Source: Stephanodiscus triporus
Lineage: Eukaryota > Bacillariophyta > Thalassiosirophyceae > Thalassiosirales > Thalassiosiraceae
Assembly: GCA_036939755.1 (NCBI GenBank)
Contig: JALLAZ010000371.1
Coordinates: 1-18,577 of the forward strand
DNA length: 18,577 bases
Direction of reading: 5' to 3'
Positions 18,452 through 18,577 of the stretch are shown here, piece after piece. Position 1 is the first letter of the stretch; every line of letters begins with the position of its first letter. The notes below the pieces were generated by a model. That model was given only the letters and a program-made list of their open reading frames with translations, was not told the DNA's origin and searched no databases. The position numbers and the translations under genes are program-made.

Positions 18452-18577
18452 TTACTTGTCGTTGACCTCAACCTCTCGATGCACGACGTTGACGTAGATG
18501 CCCTCCTCATCGCTCATCTTCCGCCGTGGCCCAGCGCCGCCACTATCTACCTTCAATGGCCGCCCAACATGCCTCCC
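18452..18577 (-). CDS. Possible C-terminal end of a gene running off the right edge
   Basis: On the minus strand a frame is open from the window edge to TAA at 18452-18454 (41 codons). It begins GRHVGRPLKVDSGG and ends KMSDEEGIYVNVVHREVEVN plus DK. Base composition rises in GC compared with the flanking pyrimidine-rich DNA, as in the coding exons of this window. The family is not recognisable from this length and the frame may be chance. Confidence 0.25.
   Translation of the reverse strand, partial: GRHVGRPLKVDSGGAGPRRKMSDEEGIYVNVVHREVEVNDK

Noticed and set aside
1..18577. Bacterial operon or CRISPR interpretation
   Set aside because: Genes are intron-bearing, widely spaced and on alternating strands with eukaryotic ribosomal proteins; no regularly spaced direct repeats are present.

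Overview
The window is nuclear DNA from a eukaryotic alga, most likely a diatom and probably a centric one (Thalassiosirales-like). Three things point there. Genes carry short GT-AG introns (65-135 bp, with one of 427 bp). The aldolase begins with a signal peptide ending in an AAAFAP motif, the bipartite address of red-alga-derived complex plastids. The left edge holds a two-ORF, Harbinger-type transposon of the kind common in diatom genomes. Gene models below were assembled by hand from exon homology and splice-site phase; all exon sums are multiples of three.

Layout: (a) 1-1374, remains of a Harbinger-like element: a transposase N-terminal fragment (minus) head-to-head with a DNA-binding-like accessory ORF (plus). 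(b) 1478-2800, a GC-rich stretch with a decayed HemN/HemW-type radical SAM gene and, upstream on the same strand, an unrecognised reading frame with one internal stop. (c) 2805-4218, a three-exon seven-transmembrane receptor of the GPCR type with a duplicated C-terminal tail. (d) 4319-6011 (minus) and 6357-8127 (plus), two pyruvate kinase paralogues head-to-head around a 345-bp shared promoter region. (e) 8635-10155, enolase with a probable mitochondrial presequence and a 135-bp intron lacking stops. (f) 10646-13087, acetyl-CoA synthetase, three exons or possibly four. (g) 13445-13789 (minus) and 14525-15272 (plus), ribosomal proteins eL34 and eL36, also head-to-head. (h) 15918-17226 (minus), plastid-type class II fructose-bisphosphate aldolase. 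(i) 17227-18577, mostly non-coding, with low-complexity DNA, a small tandem repeat and a possible gene end at the right edge.

Five of the eight confident genes act in central carbon metabolism: aldolase in the plastid, enolase in the mitochondrion, two pyruvate kinases without a visible targeting signal, and an acetyl-CoA synthetase. Enolase makes phosphoenolpyruvate, the substrate of pyruvate kinase, and lies directly downstream of one of them. The promoter regions of the pyruvate kinase pair, enolase and aldolase each contain a TGACGT/ACGTCA hexamer, the core of the CO2/cAMP-responsive element known from diatoms. Whether the clustering is selected or accidental cannot be decided from one window.
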